In this document: positions 47,131 to 57,335 of the stretch, piece by piece
How positions within the stretch are numbered: position 1 is the stretch's first letter
Layout of the letters: each line of letters opens with the position of its first letter
Made by a program: the position numbers and the translations under genes
The notes under the pieces: generated by a model
What the model was told of the DNA's origin: nothing
Seen by the model: only the letters and a program-made list of their open reading frames with translations
Database searches by the model: none
DNA from: Platerodrilus igneus
Lineage: Eukaryota; Arthropoda; Insecta; Coleoptera; Lycidae
Length of the DNA: 64,000 nucleotides
Direction: 5' to 3'
Assembly: GCA_036346225.1 (NCBI GenBank)
Contig: JARFIW010001082.1
Coordinates: 3,658,001 to 3,722,000 of the forward strand

Positions 47131-47379
47131 ACAGATGCAAAATATCGCATTCAAGTCAATTGTGTTTAATTAAAGTGGATTCTGATTTATGTTTTTTATT
47201 TATGTTTAGAAGCTGCAAATACACATGGGCCGGTTTCAATTCAAAATGTGTTCACTCTTGTGATAGGTTGAAAAGTGGGTTGGCAAAGTACGCAGATGGT
47301 GGTAATCTGCTATATAAGGAGATTGCTCTTAATATTAATTTAATTAGTCGAAGTTTACTGCATATATTTACATACAAAC
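47131..47379. other. Leader region of the following ORF
   Basis: A+T-rich; contains the diverged inverted repeat half (CCGGTTTCAATTCAAAATG near 47230) and then the ORF start. Confidence 0.4.
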
Positions 47380-47880
47380 ATGTATATAATTGATATTCAG
47401 GGATTTAAATACAAGAAAAACGAGTTTGTGTGTAAAGAAATTGCGGTATTGGACTTGTTGAAAGGTGTTGTTTGGCATCAAATTTTTAAACTACCAATGC
47501 AGTCCAGTTGTTTGAGCCAACATCATATAAAACATAACGACTGGGTGACAAAGAATATTCATGGTCTTTCTTGGGATAAATCTTCAACGGCTGGAATGGT
47601 GTTATCATATATAGCGCTTTATTTGAAGCAAATTATCCTACCCGGTGAAGAAGTATTTGTGAAGGGTCTAGAAAGGAAGAAATTGATTGAAACCTATCTA
47701 ATGCAAAACGTTGTAACTGATATTCTTGCACTAGGTTGTCCTAAGCTATCGGAGTTAGAAATCAGCAACCGTTTAAAATATAACATCCATTGTTGTAGAC
47801 ACAGCAATAACAATCTGAAATGTGCAAAACAAAATACCTTGTTATTAAAAGAATGGCTTGATAATAATAAAAAACAATAG
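47380..47880 (+). CDS. Uncharacterised 166-aa ORF linked to a Polinton-like element
   Basis: An uninterrupted ATG-to-TAG frame. Visible features: MYIIDIQGFKYKKNEFVCKE at the N-terminus (beta-strand-like, with the acidic residue of an IDIQGF motif), WHQIFKLP, HGLSWD, EEVFVKGLERKKL and a Cys/His-rich end (LGCPKLSELE, then CCRHSNNN and KCAKQNTLLLKEWL) that could bind metal. The overall look recalls small proteins found beside Polinton/adintovirus-like genes in insects; an RNase H-fold exonuclease is possible, but I see no decisive motif. Its 3' part is repeated at 47937, 52684 and 53040, in the last case converging on the integrase gene. The longest copy is open throughout. Confidence 0.55.
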   Translation: MYIIDIQGFKYKKNEFVCKEIAVLDLLKGVVWHQIFKLPMQSSCLSQHHIKHNDWVTKNIHGLSWDKSSTAGMVLSYIALYLKQIILPGEEVFVKGLERKKLIETYLMQNVVTDILALGCPKLSELEISNRLKYNIHCCRHSNNNLKCAKQNTLLLKEWLDNNKKQ

Positions 47881-47936
47881 AAAGATTGTGTCTGTATTAT
47901 TTATTTTAATATAATTTTACAATGTTAGCCGAAGCA

Positions 47937-48090
47937 AATTATCCGACCCGGTGAAGAAGTATGTGTGAAGGGTCTAGAAAAGAATAAGAAATAGATGGAA
48001 ACCTATCTATTGCAAAACAAAATACTTTGTTATTAAAAGAATGGTTTGATAATAATAAAAAACAATAGAAAAGATTGTGTCTGTATTATT
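47937..48090 (+). repeat. Partial copy 2 of the ORF 3' end
   Basis: Contains GAAGCAAATTATCCGACCCG, AAGTATGTGTGAAGGG and the end AAAAGAATGGTTTGATAATA of the ORF at 47380, with an internal deletion and a stop. The copy continues into the left arm of the large inverted repeat. Confidence 0.75.
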
Positions 48091-49051
48091 ATTGTAGTCA
48101 GTAAGAAATCTTTAATGCTGATGTCTGCAGAAAAAACAATTAAACTCAGACAGCACGAATGGGACTCTCAACCCTGAAAGCAATTATAATTGATCAACGC
48201 AATAGCTCTTTACTGGTTTTACACCATTTAACAAATTGTACAGATATCTCGAAAATTTTGCCAAAGACAGACAGACAAATAGACAAACAGACAGACTGAC
48301 TGCACCAATTTTCTCATTCTCGCTTTTAAAGAATAACAAGTCGTAGTTATTAAATCGCGAACTCAGTTTATCTGCAAGAAATATATAAACGAGGAAATTT
48401 ATGAAATGCTCCAACATCAAAAAAACTAGAAATAAATCCATTGAAATATATGCTAACGTTGCAATTGGTGGATCTGCTCACGAAGTAAACAATTTTTTCA
48501 AGCACTTCATTTGGATTGACAATAAACTACTCAATAATTTTAACCTAACCACTATCATTATTCTTTCCTGACAAGGATAATTTAAAAAAAAAAAGGTTTT
48601 CATTTTTGATTTGTTCTATAGAACACAACTACAACTTGACAATAAAGATTGAGCGATTATCACACACATATCTTGAGTATATATAAAGATATTAAACAAC
48701 AAGAACAGCAGAAAATTCAACCCATGTCAGACAGCCTTTTTTCTTGTCAACGATAGTCTAGTCTAATGCTTCTTCAGCATTTGCATTTCCATAGTTACCT
48801 ACTGAAGGCAACTCTGCAATTTTAGATCACATGCATTTCTAATTTCAATTGCAAAAAATATAAAAGCATCTATTTGAAATGCATTTCTAACTTTAATCGC
48901 AAAAAATGAGAGCATCTATTCGAAATATGCACTCAGATTAAAAGTCAAAATTGTTTTACACCGTTCTGTAAACTGAGATTACGTAGTTATTAAATCGGGA
49001 GTAATGTGAAATGAAACACACAATGTATTTTTCTTTATTGTAATTTATAAA

Positions 49052-49055
<4 letters not shown>

Positions 49056-49090
<35 letters not shown>
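49056..49090. repeat. (AT)n microsatellite in the left arm
   Basis: About 35 bases of alternating AT. Its counterpart in the right arm is split into two tracts (57160-57195 and 59408-59449) by an insertion. Confidence 0.95.
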
Positions 49091-49092
<2 letters not shown>

Positions 49093-50177
49093 GTTATGTA
49101 CTCTAGAATAAACATACTATAATTCACCTAAGTTCCCAAATATAAAGAACAGTTCTAACTCACTCCAACTCTGAACGGTAAAAAAAATATTGCATTATCA
49201 GTTCTATGAGGGCTGTCTTCTTCATCTTTGACGCGCGGTAGTTTCTGGTTGTTTTTCTTCTTCGTGTTCACTAAAAAAAGATTCAAATGAATATTAGACC
49301 AAGTAAATGCATTAAGAAAATTAAATCTATATATTAAGCTAACGAATACATACTCTGTATTGGTGTCATCAGGCCGTACGTTGCAAATGGTGGATCTGCT
49401 CACGGCGTCAACGATTTTTTTCTCCAGTACTTAATTTGGATTGACTATAAACTACTGAATAATTTTAACCCAATCACTATCATTATTCTTTCCTGACAAG
49501 GATAATTTAAAAAAAAAAGGTTTTCATTTTTGATTTGTTCTATAGAACACACAACTACAACTTGGCAATAAAGATTGAACGATTATCACACACACACATA
49601 TCTTGAGTATATAAGGATATTAAACAACAAGAACAGCAGAAAATTCAACTCATGTAAGCAAGAATTTAATGCTAAGGTATTGTCTAGATAGCAATTGTAG
49701 AAATATGAAATCTATAGAACATTTAATAAAGCCAGTCATGTATAAATTTTTTTAATGCTGACATCTACAAAAAATAAAAAGCGAGAAATTTAATGGTAAC
49801 ATCAGCAGAATAATAAATAAATCCACTTAGTCAGCATTAATGGAAGACCGGTCTGGCTTCGAAACGGTGCACGCGTATATACTATATTTTAAAATTAATG
49901 TTGTCAATTGCAAAACAAAAAAAAATTAAATTTTACCTAGAAAATATTTGAAATATTTACTTTTTTTCAGTACAACTTTTATACATTTTTTTAATTGATA
50001 TCATAGACTTTTTTCTATACTGTTGGTAAAATCTACGTGAAGTATTTATATTAAATAATAAACTAACCTGTTAGAAAAAATTAAAAATTTGCATCGTTTT
50101 CTGAAAAAAAATTGCATGCTTTTTTCAGTACAACTGAAAGAACTTGACTTTTATACATTTTTTTAATCGATATCAGA

Positions 50178-50329
50178 CTGTACAGAAACAGCAATGTTTA
50201 ATTAGATCAGTCAAACATGATGTGTTTACTATTAAACAAAACAAAATTGTTCTTAATCCAAGTGATGATAAAAGAATTCTTAGTACCTCAACCACTGATA
50301 CTTACTATTTGCCTATTTTGGAGTATTGA
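50178..50329 (+). pseudogene. Polinton DNA polymerase B tail (left-arm copy)
   Basis: TVQKQQCLIRSVKHDVFTIK, QNKIVLNPSDDKRILS and STTDTYYLPILEY read in one frame to a stop. This is the last ~50 residues of a Polinton polymerase, whose C-terminus carries the SPxDDKRxI motif. It joins abruptly upstream to a non-coding repeat at GATATCAGACTGTACAG. The inverted copy is at 55908-56065 and a longer version at 51757-52285. Confidence 0.7.
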
Positions 50330-50370
50330 TTACAAAAATTACATACGACAGCGAGTACTGTGTTAAAAAT

Positions 50371-50409
50371 TGTTTTCGTTGCAGAAAGTAACATCAATAC
50401 CCGTCAATA
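50371..50409 (-). other. Captured integrase fragment in the left arm
   Basis: TGTTTTCGTTGCAGAAAGTA followed by ACATCAATACCCGT closely matches 53834-53870 within the integrase gene (codes for the stretch around TGIDVTAAMKT on the minus strand). The same piece occurs inverted in the right arm near 55825-55865. Confidence 0.7.
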
Positions 50410-50884
50410 TTACTGTATTAGTCGATTAAGGCACGAGTTAATTTTTTTACTACGTTTCTTTTTATTCGCTTAGGGCAATGCAGAGAAAAAGTTTGAATTG
50501 GCAACATTTTTTTATAATAAAATAAACCTTGATACAAAATCACCTTCAGTTTTACTGAAAAGTAAATCGGAGGAAATTGCTAACTATACGGTGTTATAAT
50601 ATTTTTATATATCTGTGTGAATAAACTTACAAAGCGCCAAATGAGCGGTTTGTCTAACTGATTTTTTCACTTAAAGCGATTGACATTAATTTCAAACAAG
50701 TATTTATTAAGGTCATATAAAAGACCAAAAGTTTTATCATATAAATAACGTTGTGTAATTTAAATTTCATTACGTAGCATTGTTGAATTTTAAAAAATTA
50801 TTTTATACTTCCATCATGAGTTAGTTTTACTACGTGCTATAATTAATCCTTTAACTGATGAAGAAATGAATTGCTTTAACAAAG

Positions 50885-51071
50885 TTTTATGGAAAATGTC
50901 ATGCGTTGCACATTGCATATTTTATTTACAGGACGACATGAAACAAGAAAACGCTTGGCAACATTTTTTTATAATAAAATAAACCTTAATACAAAATCAC
51001 ATTCAGTTTTACTGAAAAGGAAATATTTCACATTAATATTTTTGTATAAATTAAAGTTATTTTTTCCCTAA
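50885..51071 (+). other. Unassigned frame sharing a repeated block
   Basis: LATFFYNKINLNTK then HSVLLKRK is also encoded, with small changes, at 50495-50570 inside the left arm (LATFFYNKINLDTKSPSVLL) and inverted in the right arm near 55670-55740. The duplication straddles the inner end of the left arm. The open coding pattern suggests a former element gene, not identified. Confidence 0.4.
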
Positions 51072-51244
51072 ATTTTTAGTTAAACAAAAAAACGCATGAG
51101 TTTGATTCAGATTTTTTCTGGGATACTCAAATCTTTAGGAATTTTTTAATTAAAGCAACATTTTGGGAAAATTGTATCATTATTAAAATTTACTGAGATT
51201 AAATCCATCTCTTCCAATAAATTAAAAATTGCACGACGTAATTG

Positions 51245-51538
51245 TATTATGATAAAACTGCAGAATGTTTTCAGAGTTGCCTTCAGTATGTAAATATGGA
51301 AATGCTTGCATGCGAATTGCTTTGGCGCGAGCAAGCATATTTTTTCGTTAACTCAGCTGAATGAAAAATGATGTAAGATTGTTGTTATTGAAAATTATAT
51401 TATGATAAAACTGCAGAATGTTTTCAGTGTTGCCTTCAGTATGTAAATAAGGAAATGCTTTGGCGCGAGCAAGTAAATTTTTTCGTTAACGCAGGTGAAT
51501 GAAAAATGACGTGAGATTTTTGTTATTGGAAATTAAAA
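51245..51538. repeat. Tandem duplication of about 140-150 bp
   Basis: Units 51245-51396 and 51397-51538 share TATTATGATAAAACTGCAGA, GTTGCCTTCAGTATGTAAAT, GCTTTGGCGCGAGCAAG and TTTTTTCGTTAAC(G/T)CAG. The second lacks a 12-bp segment (TGCATGCGAATT). Part of the unit recurs inverted at about 55080-55120. Confidence 0.85.
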
Positions 51539-51756
51539 TTTAGTATTAATTTTTCTGCTGATGAACGTGCTTTGTTCAGGCAAGATTTCGAATTTACTTT
51601 ATTTTTCTGAAAAATTGCAAATGTCTAATTTTATAGCTATTTTGCTTACATCAGAACATATTTATGTATAAAGTAATTTAGCTAGTTCTAAAGTTAGTAG
51701 TGAAATTTTAAATTTTAACAGTGAAGTGTTACACTCGAAGGTAAATATAAACAATC

Positions 51757-52285
51757 ATGATCTGCTTAAAGAGGGTGTTCAACGTTTGTTCCCGTTTCGG
51801 ACTTTATAGCTATTCACATTTTGATTCAGTATTACGATACAATTCCAATTGCATTAAAAGACAGAATATTAATTCTAAATATTTAATGTATTTTGATGTT
51901 AATAATTTATATGGGGCTGCAATGTCTGAATATCTTCCATATGGAGAATTAGAATTTTTAGATGACACCATGCTAGAGTTTGTAGGGCTTAGATCTAAAA
52001 TGTACACTTACAGAGTTCAGAATAGGATAATTAAAAAAAGTCAAAGGGATCTTCCTTAGCAAGTATTAAGCAAATTTCTTTTGCTGATTATAAGAATGCT
52101 TTGTTTTATAAAGAGACTGTACAGAAACAGCAATGTTTAATTAGATCAGTCAAAACATGATGTCTTTACTATTAAACAAAAACAAAATTGTTCTTAATCA
52201 AAGTGATGATAAAAGAATTCTTAGTACCTCAACCATTGATACTAAAACCTTGGGGTATAACTATACACACAGAAATGACTTGTAA
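51757..52285 (+). pseudogene. Polinton DNA polymerase B fragment
   Basis: Plus strand. RYNSNCIKRQNINSKYLMYF then DVNNLYGAAMSEYLPYGELE is the polymerase motif A region (YxDxNNLYGxAM, catalytic Asp present) of protein-primed family B polymerases. It runs straight on to GLRSKMYTYRVQN, a segment that normally lies several hundred residues later. After a frameshift near 52050 come SIKQISFADYKNALF, QCLIRSVK and NQSDDKRILS. Thus the middle (motifs B and C, YxDTD) is deleted. A full Polinton polymerase exceeds 1000 residues. The catalytic Asp pair of motif C is absent, so it is not functional. It may have produced the tail copies in the arms. Confidence 0.8.
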
Positions 52286-52680
52286 AGCTTCAACCACTAG
52301 CTCAAATAAAGAATGCAATTTATTTTATCTCGATTAACATATAATATTTTTTAGTTATAAAAACTTCAGTGTTATGTTTATACCTGCACAAGTACACAGT
52401 TTTTCGTTTTGGATTTATCTAAAAATAGGATACCTTTCAATCTACCCGAGTTGAACTATATTAGCATAAATGTATTGTAGAGAAAAATAGTAGTAGTAAC
52501 CGTTCTGTTTAAAAAAAATTCAGTTTGTTATTGTTTAAACATGTGTTACATAAGGTTGATGAGTATGTTTTTCAATATTAACAATTGCATTGTCGAAGTA
52601 AACTTTTTTCACGCACGTTCAGTATTTCACTATTCATTTTACTTTTTAATTAAATAAATGCAGTCCTAACGATTGTAGAA
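52286..52680. other. Noncoding core segment
   Basis: A+T-rich with no recognisable coding content, between the polymerase tail and the third copy of the accessory ORF end. Confidence 0.45.
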
Positions 52681-52683
52681 ACA

Positions 52684-53031
52684 ACGGCTGGAATGGTGTT
52701 ATCATATATAGCGCTTTATTTGAAGCAAATTATCCTACCCGGTGAAGAAGTATTATTTGTGAAGGGTTTAGAAAAGAAGAAATTGATTGAAACCTATCTA
52801 ATGCAAAACATTGTAACTGATATGCTTGCACTAGGTTGTCCTAAGCTATCGGGGTTAAAGATCAACAATCGTTTTTAAAATATAACATCCATTGTTGTAG
52901 ACACAACAATAATAATCTGCAATGCGCAAAACAAAATACCTTTTTTTATTTAAAGAATGACTTGATAATAAAAAACAATAGAAAGATTTCGTCTGTATTA
53001 TTTATTTTAATATAATTTTGCAATGTTAGCC
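52684..53031 (+). pseudogene. Partial copy 3 of the accessory ORF
   Basis: AGMVLSYIALYLKQIILPGE, FVKGLEKKKLIETYLMQN and LGCPKLSGLKINNRF match residues 71-127 of the ORF at 47380; a frameshift near 52877 breaks the Cys/His end. The 3' flank (AAAACAATAGAAAGATT...TTACAATGTTAGCC, here GCAATGTTAGCC) is also shared. The N-terminal part is missing. Confidence 0.8.
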
Positions 53032-53034
53032 TTA

Positions 53035-53135
53035 CAAAATTCTTTTTTATTAAAAGAATGGCTATATAATAATAAAAAACAATAGAAAGATTTTGTCTGT
53101 ATTATTTATTTTAATATAATTTTACAATGTTAGCC
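53035..53135 (+). repeat. Partial copy 4 of the accessory ORF end
   Basis: Only the last codons and flank (TTATTAAAAGAATGGCTATA, then AAAACAATAGAAAGATTTTG and TTTACAATGTTAGCC). It ends 25-30 bp from the integrase stop on the opposite strand, implying that in the ancestral element the two genes converged here. Confidence 0.8.
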
Positions 53136-53165
53136 TTATTAACTATTATAACAACTTCTAGCAAA

Positions 53166-54096
53166 CATTATTTTTTATCGATCCAGCTATTGTGTACGTT
53201 AGAGAAGCCTAACCATTTTACAAAGACTTTATTTCCACTCTTTCTTAGGACTTTTTCTACCAGGTAAATTCCTGGATGTTTAACCTTTTGCAACTCAGTT
53301 TCATAAAATGCACCTTTGATTTCTTTCTCGTCTTGATCTTCTAATATATATGTTGTCGGATTGGTTACGTTTCCTTTTTAATCTTAAAATTTCATTTGAC
53401 CAGTTTGTGTGTAACCTTTCGTAAATGCTTCCTGTGTTTACTAATCCTCACACTGTCTTTAATTGAATATTTTGGTATTTTGGTTGCAAGTTTGATGTGG
53501 GTAAATGATGATTTAAGAATAGTTTTTTCATTTGATTTATCAACTTTTACAGGTTTGACACCGATAGTATTGTGAACTGTATTGTTGTATTGTTTCACAA
53601 TATCGCTTAAATTTTTTATCCAATTGTAAGAACCGTTCAGGTTAAACAAGCGCCACATTTTCCCCTTTAAAGTTCTAATTACACGTTCCACCATGCATGC
53701 TTTCTTTGTAGAAAAAACACTATAATGGTTTATGCCATATGTCTGCATTAAGGATTGAAAGTGTTTGTTATAATATTCTTTACCAAAATCAGACTGCAAA
53801 TTTCTTGGTGGATTTTTAAATTTATTTAAAATTGTTTTCATTGCAGCAGTAACATCAATACCCGTTTTACTTTTAAGTGGTACAGCCCATACGTATTTGG
53901 AGAAACAATCAATAACTACTAAAATGTAATTAAATCCTTTGTTTGTTTGCGAAAATGGTAGCATTTCAATCAAATCGGTCTGAAGAAGGTCATTTAAACC
54001 TTTTACTATCACTTTGCGTCTCTTGAAATTTATTCTTGCTGGTTTATGAAGTTCATTTACTATATCCTCTTTCACTTTTGATTGAGCAACTATCAT
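53166..54096 (-). CDS. Polinton/Maverick integrase with chromodomain
   Basis: Minus strand. The 234-codon frame (54096-53392) is an rve-fold integrase. LLQTDLIEM (Asp41), NLQSDFGKEYYN (Asp103) and KACMVERVIRTLK (Glu137) supply the DDE triad with 33 residues between the last two, as usual for Polinton integrases. VVIDCFSKYVWAVPLKSKTG lies between. Beyond a stop near 53394 two shifted frames carry the rest: NWSNEILRLKR, then TYILEDQDEKEIKGAFYETE and a chromodomain (YLVEKVLRKSGNKVFVKWLG followed by HNSWI). It would insert the element. The catalytic core is uninterrupted; the tail needs two frame changes, so full function is doubtful. The displayed start is the first Met; it lies 125 bp after the polymerase head's stop. 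Confidence 0.85.
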
Positions 54097-54221
54097 AATA
54101 CTTTTTTCTAATCAGGATTTATTAAATACAATTAATAAATACTTCCATGTTTGAATGTCGTGGGCTCCACTTGCTTTGAAAGGAACTTTTAATATAAAAT
54201 CAAGAAACATTGTGGTATTGT

Positions 54222-54968
54222 TTATAAGTCCGGAACCGGAACAAACGTTGAACAGCCTCCTTTAAGTGGATCATGATTGTTTATATTTACCTTCAAGTGT
54301 AAAACTTCTTGGATTGCCCAACCTGAATCCTTTTCGCTAAATTCCTCTAATCGCTTCGAAATCTTGTCTAATACGTTCTCCTTATACCACCGCTTGAGAT
54401 TGGTATTTATATCGATGTGACGATTTGCAGTAGGAAACGTCTTCAAATCTATTTCGCCAGTTGTAGGCTTAACAAAGTTAGCGGTCAATATTACATTAAC
54501 TTTCAACATTGACTTTTTTAAGCAAGCAACAATCTTGCGTTTAAAACTAGCAAACGCCTTGTCTAAGAACACTAGAGGATCTCTATAACTTAAATTGGTA
54601 ATAAGTCCCGTAATTATTCGACTTCCAAAACAAGATTGTACATCATGCCAAATCAGATTTTTTCGAATATCACTTCTAGAAAGCGTTGCATCAATACCTT
54701 TACCTTGATATTCCAAAGAGCGTTTCAAGTGCCTCAATCGTACAAAGTAACTTTTAAGTTGTGCCAAATTAGATTCCAGCCTACTAGGATTTTCCTGACG
54801 ATTGTCTTCGTATACCTTATTTCTAATAGCAAGCTTCAATATACTAATATTTGCTTTGATAATTATAATGTGTTTCGTTATTGCATCGACTGATCTGATT
54901 AGATTTACGCATTTCACAGTTAATTTCAAAATAGCGCTACTAATTTCGGCCACGGTTTCAGAATTCAT
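54222..54968 (-). pseudogene. Polinton polymerase B N-terminal region
   Basis: Minus strand, true ATG at 54968 (MNSETVAEISS), 248 codons. The N-terminal ~150 residues are helical and uncharacterised. The later part, IDLKTFPTANRHI, LKRWYKENVLDKISKRLEEF and DSGWAIQEVLHLKVNINNHD then PLKGGCSTFVPVP, is the conserved block before the exonuclease of insect Polinton/adintovirus polymerases (GSGW..l.ii.L.vNInkynPl.Gs.yipLP). The frame stops directly after VPDL, where the exonuclease should begin, so the catalytic domains are missing. It lies upstream of, and in the same orientation as, the integrase. The second such region at 61.4 kb shares this block but has zinc fingers. Confidence 0.75.
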
Positions 54969-54980
54969 GATTCTATACAA

Positions 54981-55313
54981 ATCAATACACTACTTAATAT
55001 ATGTACAGCTTTATTTACTATTTATACAAAAATATCATCTGACAAAAGCAAAAAACTGTAAATGAATTAGCATTCAACATCATTTTTCATTCAGCTGCGT
55101 TTACTGAAAAAATTTGCTTGCTTGCAGTATAGTAATCAAATGTTTTTTTTATACGACCTTTGATTTATGCTGTGTGTACAGAAAATACACTATCATTACA
55201 GCGCTATTTTTTATGGTTACATATAAAAAAATTTAATAAAAAATAAAGCAAATTTTGAAAAAATGTCTCAGATTAAACCGTCAATGTTGTATATTAATTT
55301 ACACGCACTATAG
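54981..55313. other. Core edge upstream of the polymerase head
   Basis: Promoter-side region of the minus-strand genes. At 55080-55120 it holds an inverted copy of part of the 51.25-kb tandem repeat (CATTTTTCATTCAGCTGCGT). No promoter motif is asserted. Confidence 0.45.
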
Positions 55314-55907
55314 AATATGCAATGTGCAACGCATGACATTTTCCATAAAACTTTGTTAAAGCAATTCATTTCTTCATCAGTTAAAGGATTCATTATAGCA
55401 CGTAGTAAAACTAACTCATGATGGAGGTATAAAATAATTTTTTAAAATTCAACGAATGCTACGTAATGAAATTTAAATTACACAACGTTATTTATATAAT
55501 AAAATTTTTGGTCTTTTATATGACCTTAATTAATACTTGTTTGAAATGAATGTCAATCGCTTTAAGTTAAAAAATCAGTTAGACAAACCGCTCATTTGGC
55601 GCTTTGTGAGTTTATTCACACAGATATATAAAAATATTATAACACCGTATAGTTAGCAATCTCCTCCGATTTACTTTTCAGTAAAACTGAATGTGATTTT
55701 GTATCAAGGTTTATTTTATTATAAAAAAATGTTGCCAATTCAAACTTTTTCTCTGCATTGCCTTAAGCGAATAAAAAGAAACGTAGTAAAAAATTAACTC
55801 ATGCCTTAATCGACTAATACAGTAATATTGACGGGTATTGATGTTACTTTCTGCAACGAAAACAATTTTTAACACAGTACTCGCTGTCGTATGTAATTTT
55901 TGTAATC

Positions 55908-56065
55908 AATACTCCAAAATAGGCAAATAGTAAGTATCAGTGGTTGAGGTACTAAGAATTCTTTTATCATCACTTGGAATAAGAACAATTTTGTTTTTGT
56001 TTATTAGTAAACACATCATGTTTGACTGACCTAATTAAACATTGCTGTTTCTGTACAGTCTGATA
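55908..56065 (-). pseudogene. Polinton polymerase B tail (right-arm copy)
   Basis: Inverted copy of 50178-50329, carrying an inserted base run (TTTGTTTTTGTTTATTAG) that breaks the frame near KQNK. Confidence 0.7.
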
Positions 56066-57157
56066 TCGATTAAAAAAATGTATAAAAGTCAAGTTCTTTC
56101 AGTTGTACTGAAAAAAGTATGCAATTTTTTTTCAGAAAACGATGCAAATTTTTAATTTTTTCTAACAGGTCAGTTTATTATTTAATATAAATACTTCACG
56201 TAGATTTTACCAACAGTATAGAAAAAAAGTCTATGATATCGATTAAAAAAATGTATAAAAGTCAAGTTCTTTCAGTTGTACTGAAAAAAAGTAAATATTT
56301 CACATGTTTTCTAGGTAAAATTTAATTTTTTTTTGTTTTGCAATTGACAACTTTAATTTTAAAATATGGTATATACGCGTGCACCGTTTCGAAGCCATAC
56401 CGGTCTTCCATTAATGCTGACTAAGTGGATTTATTTATTATTCTGCTGATGTTACCATTAAATTTCTCGCTTTTTATTTTTCTGTAGATGTCAGCATTAA
56501 AAAAATTTATACATGACTGGCTTTATTAAATTTTTTATAGATTACATATTTCTACAATTGCTATCTAGACAATATCTTAGCATTAAATTCTTGCTTACAT
56601 GAGTTGAATTTTCTGCTATTCTTGTTGTTTAATATCCTTATATACTCAAGATATGTGTGTGTGTGATAATCGTTCAATCTTTATTGCTAAGTTGTAGTTG
56701 TGTGTTCTATAGAACAAATCAAAAATGAAAACCTTTTTTTTTAATTATCCTTGTCAGGAAAGAATAATAATAGTAATTGGGTTAAAATTATTGAGTAGTT
56801 TATAGCCAATCCAAATTAAGTACTGGAGAAAAAAATCGTTGACGCCGTGAGCAGATCCACCAATTGCAACGTACGGCCTGATGACACCAATACAGAGTAT
56901 GTATTCGTTAGCTTAATATATAGATTTAATTTTCTTAATGCATTTACTTGGTCTAATATTCATTTGAATCTTTTTTTAGTGAACACGAAGAAGAAGAACA
57001 ACCAGAAACGACGCGGGTCAAAGATGAAGAAGACAGCCCTCATAGAACTGATAATGCAATATTTTTTTTTACCGTTCAGAGTTGGAGTGAGTTAGAACTG
57101 TTCTTTATATTTGGGAACTTAGGTGAATTATAGTATGTTTATTCTAGAGTACATAAC

Positions 57158-57195
<38 letters not shown>

Positions 57196-57200
<5 letters not shown>

Positions 57201-57335
57201 CTGTGAAACCTCTGTATCAGAATCGAGCCCCACAGATTGTGCGTCAAGAATGCTGTGATACCACCAAAATCCGGGTACTCCGCTTTTCGAATCGAGCCCC
57301 TACGAATTGGATGTCAAGAATGCTGTGAATCCTAC
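57196..57335. repeat. Direct repeats at the left end of the insertion
   Basis: AGAATGCTGTGA occurs at 57195, 57248 and 57314, and CGAATCGAGCCCC or AGAATCGAGCCCC occurs twice between, giving a unit of about 55-65 bp. Confidence 0.8.

Larger units (their letters stand above)
48038..50930. repeat. Left arm of the giant inverted repeat
   Basis: Matches the reverse complement of 55314-60462 in order. Landmarks: GACAGACAGACAAATAGACA (48269), the (AT)n at 49056-49090, the polymerase C-terminal fragment at 50178-50329, a 40-bp antisense integrase piece at 50371-50409, and TGCGTTGCACATTGCATATT at its inner end. Within it TTTTTTCAGTACAAC and TATACATTTTTTTAAT(T/C)GATATC occur twice (about 49963 and 50124). 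Confidence 0.85.

Noticed and set aside
49155..49403. 82-codon ORF present in both arms (also 56847-57095)
   Set aside because: Its presence in both arms follows from the inverted duplication. The two copies differ by a frameshift near the (A)n run, and no domain is recognised, so coding status is not supported.
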